The position numbers and the translations under genes were made by a program. 6,697 nt of DNA from Armatimonadota bacterium (lineage in GTDB: Bacteria > Armatimonadota > Zipacnadia > Zipacnadales > FEN-943), in the NCBI GenBank assembly GCA_026419655.1, contig JANZZA010000368.1:1-6697 (forward strand). The letters run 5' to 3'. This document shows positions 5,334 through 6,697 of this stretch, in pieces. The notes below the pieces were generated by a model. That model searched no databases and was not told the DNA's origin. It was given only the letters and a program-made list of their open reading frames with translations. Numbering within the stretch: the first letter of the stretch is position 1; each line of letters starts with the position of its first letter.

Positions 5334-6289
5334 TAGACCCGTTCCTCCCCAGCGTGGGCCGCAGTGCCCCAGATAAGTAGCCGCGCAAAAGCGTTCACCA
5401 GCACCGTCAGGACGAGCAGCACCAGAGCAATCTCGACCAGAGCGGCCGTGTGAATGCGGCCGGTGGCTTCAGCAAACTCGTTGGCGAGAACTGCGGACAT
5501 GGTATAGCCCGACTGGAAAAGAGACACAGAAATCTGAGGCACATTGCCGATAACCATCGTGACGGCCATGGTCTCGCCAAGAGCGCGGCCCAGGGCGAGA
5601 ACTATGCCACCGAGAATCCCCTTTCGGGCGTACCGGAGAAGCGGGCCGCGGATTGTCTCCCACTTGGTCGCGCCAAGGGCCAGAGCCGCTTCTGCTTGGG
5701 CCCGGGGCACGGCCAGTATTGCTTCGCGCGATATGGACGCGATGAAGGGAAGCACCATGATTGCAAGGATCACACCGGCGGCCAGCATTCCTATCCCAAT
5801 GGGCGGGCCGGAGAAGAGCGGAATATGGCCCCACCGCTGACCAATGAACTCTTCCACCCGCGCGATGGCCGGCACGGCTACGAAAACGCCCCACATGCCA
5901 TAGACCACGCTCGGCACAGCCGCCAGAAGCTCAATCATGAACGCTATTGGACGTGCCAGCCACTGAGGCAGGACTTCCGCGAGGAAAATTGCCGCTCCCA
6001 GCCCCACGGGAACCGCCATGAGCAGAGCCAGGAAAGAAGAAGCCAGGGTTCCGTATATGAACGGGAGGGCGCCGAAATGCTCAGCGACGGGGTCCCAGGT
6101 TTTGCCGACGAGAAAACCTGCTCCAAACTTGCTAAGGGCAGGGGCAGCGCCCAAAGAGAGTACGACGCCGAGTAGGACAGCCAGACCAACCACAGAAGCA
6201 GCGCCGGCGGCCAAGATAGAATTGGCCACCCGGTCGCTCAGGACAAAGGCCGGTCTTGGACGCACGTAGACAGCCTCGCCAGCCGACAT
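5333..6289 (-). CDS. pstC: Phosphate ABC transporter permease PstC
   Basis: 318 residues. It is the second channel subunit of the phosphate importer. Hydrophobic segments occur at about 23-48, 76-105, 113-140, 164-185, 226-250 and 282-308. The family's EAA loop is AEAALALGATKWETIRGPLL (199-218), followed by RALGETMAVTMVIGN (235-249), the PstC form of the conserved GET motif. The WDP at 65-67 before the first core helix pair is in the place of the usual WNP. The N-terminal tail (1-20) is polar and cytoplasmic. The ATG at 6289 has GGAG 8 bases upstream. It follows pstS after 98 bases that contain a stem-loop, and its stop overlaps the pstA start. Confidence 0.97.
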   Translation of the reverse strand: MSAGEAVYVRPRPAFVLSDRVANSILAAGAASVVGLAVLLGVVLSLGAAPALSKFGAGFLVGKTWDPVAEHFGALPFIYGTLASSFLALLMAVPVGLGAAIFLAEVLPQWLARPIAFMIELLAAVPSVVYGMWGVFVAVPAIARVEEFIGQRWGHIPLFSGPPIGIGMLAAGVILAIMVLPFIASISREAILAVPRAQAEAALALGATKWETIRGPLLRYARKGILGGIVLALGRALGETMAVTMVIGNVPQISVSLFQSGYTMSAVLANEFAEATGRIHTAALVEIALVLLVLTVLVNAFARLLIWGTAAHAGEERV

Positions 6290-6317
6290 AGCCCTTGCTC
6301 CATTTTACACTAGTCTC

Positions 6318-6349
6318 GGCGGGGCGCCGCTGGGAAGGGGCGCCCCGCC
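6318..6349 (-). promoter_or_regulatory. Perfect stem-loop between pstS and pstC
   Basis: GGCGGGGCGCC (6318-6328) and GGCGCCCCGCC (6339-6349) are exact reverse complements: an 11-bp, nearly all-GC stem with a 10-base loop. On the transcribed minus strand it follows pstS and ends 28 bases before the pstC start. No T-run follows, so it is unlikely to be a full terminator. Similar stem-loops after binding-protein genes protect the mRNA 3' end or attenuate downstream genes, giving more PstS than permease; that role here is inferred. Confidence 0.7.
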
Positions 6350-6387
6350 TTGGCCTGGGTGCGCGAGAGGGCGCGAAGGAGTCCTAT

Positions 6388-6697
6388 TTAGCGGCCTACC
6401 TCGATCTGCCCGATCAGGTTCAAATTTTGCTGTATTAGAGCCTGGGGCAGTGGAGCGTAGCTAAGCCCGGCCGCATATTTCTGTCCTGGCCCCATCATCC
6501 ACTTGAGCAAGTCCACCAGAGCCTTTCCGCGAGTAGCGTCAGGTTGATTCTTGTAGACGATGACGAAGGTCAGACCTGCTATAGGATACGCCTTAGCGCC
6601 ACTAGCATTCACGACCGGGGCGGCCAGGTCCTTGCGCAGTCGCTGCAGGGCGCCCTGAATGGCCGCAGTGGTCGCCGCGACCGTCGGGCCGACGAAG
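6388..6697 (-). CDS. pstS: Phosphate-binding protein PstS, C-terminal part (partial)
   Basis: The last 102 residues before a TAA; the gene starts beyond the right window edge. It encodes the lobe-closing C-terminal part of the periplasmic or lipid-anchored phosphate receptor. Family text is clear: VVNASGAKAYPIAGLTFVIV (28-47), then KALVDLLKWMMGPGQKYAAG (59-78), then LSYAPLP (79-85) and a final helix. YPIAG and the GQ..A..L.YAPLP pattern are typical for PstS. No start, signal peptide or Pho box can be judged because the 5' end is missing. It is the first gene of the pst operon seen here. Confidence 0.95.
   Translation of the reverse strand, partial: FVGPTVAATTAAIQGALQRLRKDLAAPVVNASGAKAYPIAGLTFVIVYKNQPDATRGKALVDLLKWMMGPGQKYAAGLSYAPLPQALIQQNLNLIGQIEVGR

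Noticed and set aside
5450..6175. Long plus-strand frame across pstC
   Set aside because: It is antisense to a certain gene and its composition (many His, Gly, Arg, Glu) is that of a shadow frame.

Overview
The window looks like chromosomal DNA from a GC-rich bacterium. Ribosome-binding sites are strong and Bacillus-type (AAGGAGG or AAGGAGGTG at good spacing), and several starts are GTG or TTG. Together with a thioredoxin-type arsenate reductase and a classical Pst transporter, this would suit a GC-rich, possibly thermophilic Firmicutes-type organism. The taxonomy is a guess from style, not from a marker gene.

Left part (1-1351, minus strand): two genes read leftwards. The first encodes a protein of the formylglycine-generating-enzyme (SUMF1/FGE) fold that lacks the two catalytic cysteines. 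The second, cut by the window edge, encodes a membrane-anchored or exported protein that looks like a TIM-barrel glycosidase.

Middle (1352-2838): about 750 bases hold no convincing gene. They do hold a perfect extended -10 promoter on the plus strand (1712-1720), strong stem-loops (1789-1919) and three tandem copies of a degenerate 38-bp repeat (1914-2027). These are followed by a plus-strand gene with an excellent ribosome-binding site for a small exported protein of unknown function (2101-2625). The leader upstream of that gene is the most unusual part of the window. After the gene comes a convergent intergenic region with a 12-bp palindrome between two direct repeats.

Right part (2839-6697, minus strand): a high-affinity phosphate uptake operon in the order pstS (3' part only), pstC, pstA, pstB, then arsC. 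PstS captures periplasmic or extracellular phosphate, PstC and PstA form the channel, and PstB supplies ATP hydrolysis. ArsC reduces arsenate, a phosphate mimic that enters through phosphate transporters, so the linkage is sensible. No phoU lies directly after pstB; arsC is the next minus-strand gene. A perfect 11-bp stem-loop sits between pstS and pstC, where it could set the pstS to pstCAB expression ratio. Between pstB and arsC, on the opposite strand, lies a protein-like reading frame without a normal start, which may be the remnant of a broken gene.
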